Shown here: one piece after another, positions 34,528 through 35,525 of the stretch
How positions within the stretch are numbered: the first letter of the stretch is position 1
Layout of the letters: every line of letters begins with the position of its first letter
From: an uncultured SAR86 cluster bacterium
GTDB lineage: Bacteria > Pseudomonadota > Gammaproteobacteria > Magnimaribacterales > AG-339-G14
Assembly (NCBI GenBank): GCA_902589965.1
Contig: CACIUX010000001.1
Location: 1-35,525 of the forward strand
Direction: 5' to 3'
Length of the DNA stretch: 35,525 nucleotides
Translations under genes and position numbers: made by a program
The notes under the pieces: generated by a model
What the model was told of the DNA's origin: nothing
Database searches by the model: none
What the model saw: only the letters and a program-made list of their open reading frames with translations

Positions 34528-34542
34528 ATTGAGTGGGAGTAA
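34528..34542 (+). repeat. 15-bp direct repeat, right copy, possible attachment site
   Basis: Exact second copy of ATTGAGTGGGAGTAA. It overlaps inverted repeats TTACTC...GAGTAA (34522-34527, 34537-34542) and ACTCA-T-TGAGT (34524-34534), a layout reminiscent of tyrosine-recombinase core sites. Its GGAG (34536-34539) also sits 7 nt before the GTG of the next gene and can serve as its ribosome-binding site. Confidence 0.7.
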
Positions 34543-34546
34543 TTTT

Positions 34547-35525
34547 GTGAAAAAAAATACTAAAATAAAAAATATAAAATTTTTATCATTAGTTTCAATT
34601 GTCCTTTTTTTCCTTGGATGCTCTAATGATAATAAACCTGAGTCATCAGAGATATCTGAAACTGAAGAGATCCTCTTATCTTATGAGCTTAGCGTTGAAG
34701 AAAAGTCTTTAAAGCATCCTATCATCCTTCCTGGCGCCCCTGGAGAAGATTCAAAGTTAATTGATCCAGAAGTAGCTACAAATATTGCAATTTCCACCTA
34801 TGTGGATGCGGATGTAAATTTCCTTCAGGGAATGATAATCCATCATCAACAAGCCATAGTTATGTCCAATATGGCAGATAAAAGAACTAACAATAAAACG
34901 ATAGTTGATCTGGCAAATAGAATCGATGCTTCTCAAGAAGATGAAATTAGTTTCATGGAAAACTGGCTTAATTCTAGAGATGAAGATACATCAGTTAACC
35001 ATGATGGTCATCACATGCAGATCGGTATGGCTGGAATGGCTAGTGAAGCTGAAATAAAGGAACTTGAAAATTCTGAAAGTACGGATTTTGACAAGTTATT
35101 CTTACAACTGATGATCTCCCATCATGATGGCGCTTTAAAAATGGTCAAGGACTTAAAAGAATACCCAGGCGCAGCTTACGATCCCATCTTGAATGAATTT
35201 ATCTCTGATCTCGTGAATGATCAAAGTATTGAAATTGAGAGAATGAATACTATTGCAGTGAATTTATCCGACGATCCAAGATCCAAATTAAGCGCTGGTC
35301 ATCATGATGCAGAAGAAGCTATATTAAATTTAGAGAAAGTTGCATCCCTTAAAAAGCCTATTGGATTCTACAATCCAAATAATCCCAAATCAAAAGGTAT
35401 AAAAAATCCCGAAGAAGAGGATAAAAATAACAATACGGATAAAACAATTGAAGATAAATCACGATCACTTAGGTCACCTATTTTGAGTTTTGCAAATACT
35501 GATATGGCTTTCAGAGATAATGTTC
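34547..35525 (+). CDS. DUF305 lipoprotein, 3' end beyond the window
   Basis: A GTG start at 34547 with GGAG 7 nt upstream opens a frame of 326 codons that runs off the window. The signal ends in lipobox FLGC (C25), so a lipoprotein. DUF305 hallmarks follow: FLQGMIIHHQQAIVMSNMA and LFLQLMISHHDGALKMV, with His and Met pairs that bind copper in some relatives. Two further His clusters (HDGHHM, GHHDAEEAI) are present. After a polar, charged linker, the last residues (SPILSFANTDMAFRDN) resemble the start of an LVIVD-type repeat region, which is tentative. It would have followed guaA directly before the insertion. Confidence 0.85.
   Translation, partial: MKKNTKIKNIKFLSLVSIVLFFLGCSNDNKPESSEISETEEILLSYELSVEEKSLKHPIILPGAPGEDSKLIDPEVATNIAISTYVDADVNFLQGMIIHHQQAIVMSNMADKRTNNKTIVDLANRIDASQEDEISFMENWLNSRDEDTSVNHDGHHMQIGMAGMASEAEIKELENSESTDFDKLFLQLMISHHDGALKMVKDLKEYPGAAYDPILNEFISDLVNDQSIEIERMNTIAVNLSDDPRSKLSAGHHDAEEAILNLEKVASLKKPIGFYNPNNPKSKGIKNPEEEDKNNNTDKTIEDKSRSLRSPILSFANTDMAFRDNV

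Larger units (their letters stand above)
33542..34542 (+). mobile_element. Putative 1-kb single-gene insertion at the guaA 3' end
   Basis: The unit lies between the guaA stop and the second copy of the 15-bp guaA-end repeat. It contains one hydrolase gene whose base composition (about half G+C in sampled stretches, up to nearly 60%) differs sharply from the roughly 35% around it. Removing it would rejoin guaA to the downstream lipoprotein gene with a 5-bp spacing. No integrase or transposase is present, so the mobilising enzyme would have to act in trans or is lost. guaA 3' ends are a known integration site for genomic islands. Confidence 0.55.

Overview
The window is a dense, AT-rich stretch of chromosome (roughly one third G+C by eye, not computed) from a Gram-negative bacterium, most likely a genome-streamlined marine gammaproteobacterium such as the SAR86 clade. 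The pointers are the order thrS-infC-rpmI-rplT-pheS-pheT-ihfA-merR followed by tRNA-Pro(GGG), very short or overlapping gene junctions, a DNA photolyase, and several acyl-CoA and thiolase-type lipid genes. The clade name is inference; the gammaproteobacterial order is seen. No rRNA, CRISPR array, insertion sequence or integrase was found.

Layout. 1-4240 is a surface-polysaccharide sugar-nucleotide block: the end of a heptose-7-phosphate kinase, a guanylyltransferase/phosphatase fusion (HddC-GmhB type), an SDR epimerase, GalU, and a nucleotidyltransferase fused to a cupin. 4243-9323 holds RNase D, a small membrane protein, a minus-strand thiolase/DUF35/phosphodiesterase cluster, then a TerB-DnaJ co-chaperone, DoxX and PdxH. 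9379-16013 is the translation operon, with an unusual infC start and a PheT that lacks its N-terminal tRNA-binding-type domain. 16051-19491 is a serine/glycine-rich lipoprotein and a 1050-residue exported protein that I do not recognise, lying between merR and tRNA-Pro. 19584-30456 is metabolic: saccharopine-dehydrogenase-like reductase, photolyase preceded by a candidate structured RNA, thioesterase, acyl-CoA dehydrogenase, DsbA-like isomerase, PAP2 phosphatase, a WecA/MraY transferase with a large insertion, aldolase/adducin protein, fumarase, pterin carbinolamine dehydratase and an MFS transporter. 30513-33541 is guaB-guaA. A 1-kb unit carrying one alpha/beta hydrolase of clearly higher G+C follows guaA, bounded by a 15-bp direct repeat of the guaA 3' end. 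The window closes inside a DUF305 lipoprotein.

How the genes fit together. The first block supplies GDP-heptose, UDP-glucose and modified sugars, and the PAP2 and WecA-like proteins plausibly recycle and charge the lipid carrier. The translation operon makes two tRNA synthetases, IF3, two 50S proteins and IHF-alpha from tightly coupled messages. guaB-guaA make GMP.

The most interesting points are the single-gene island at guaA, the AUA start of infC coupled to a tiny upstream reading frame, the reduced PheT, the switch-like leader before the photolyase, and the unknown exported protein pair.
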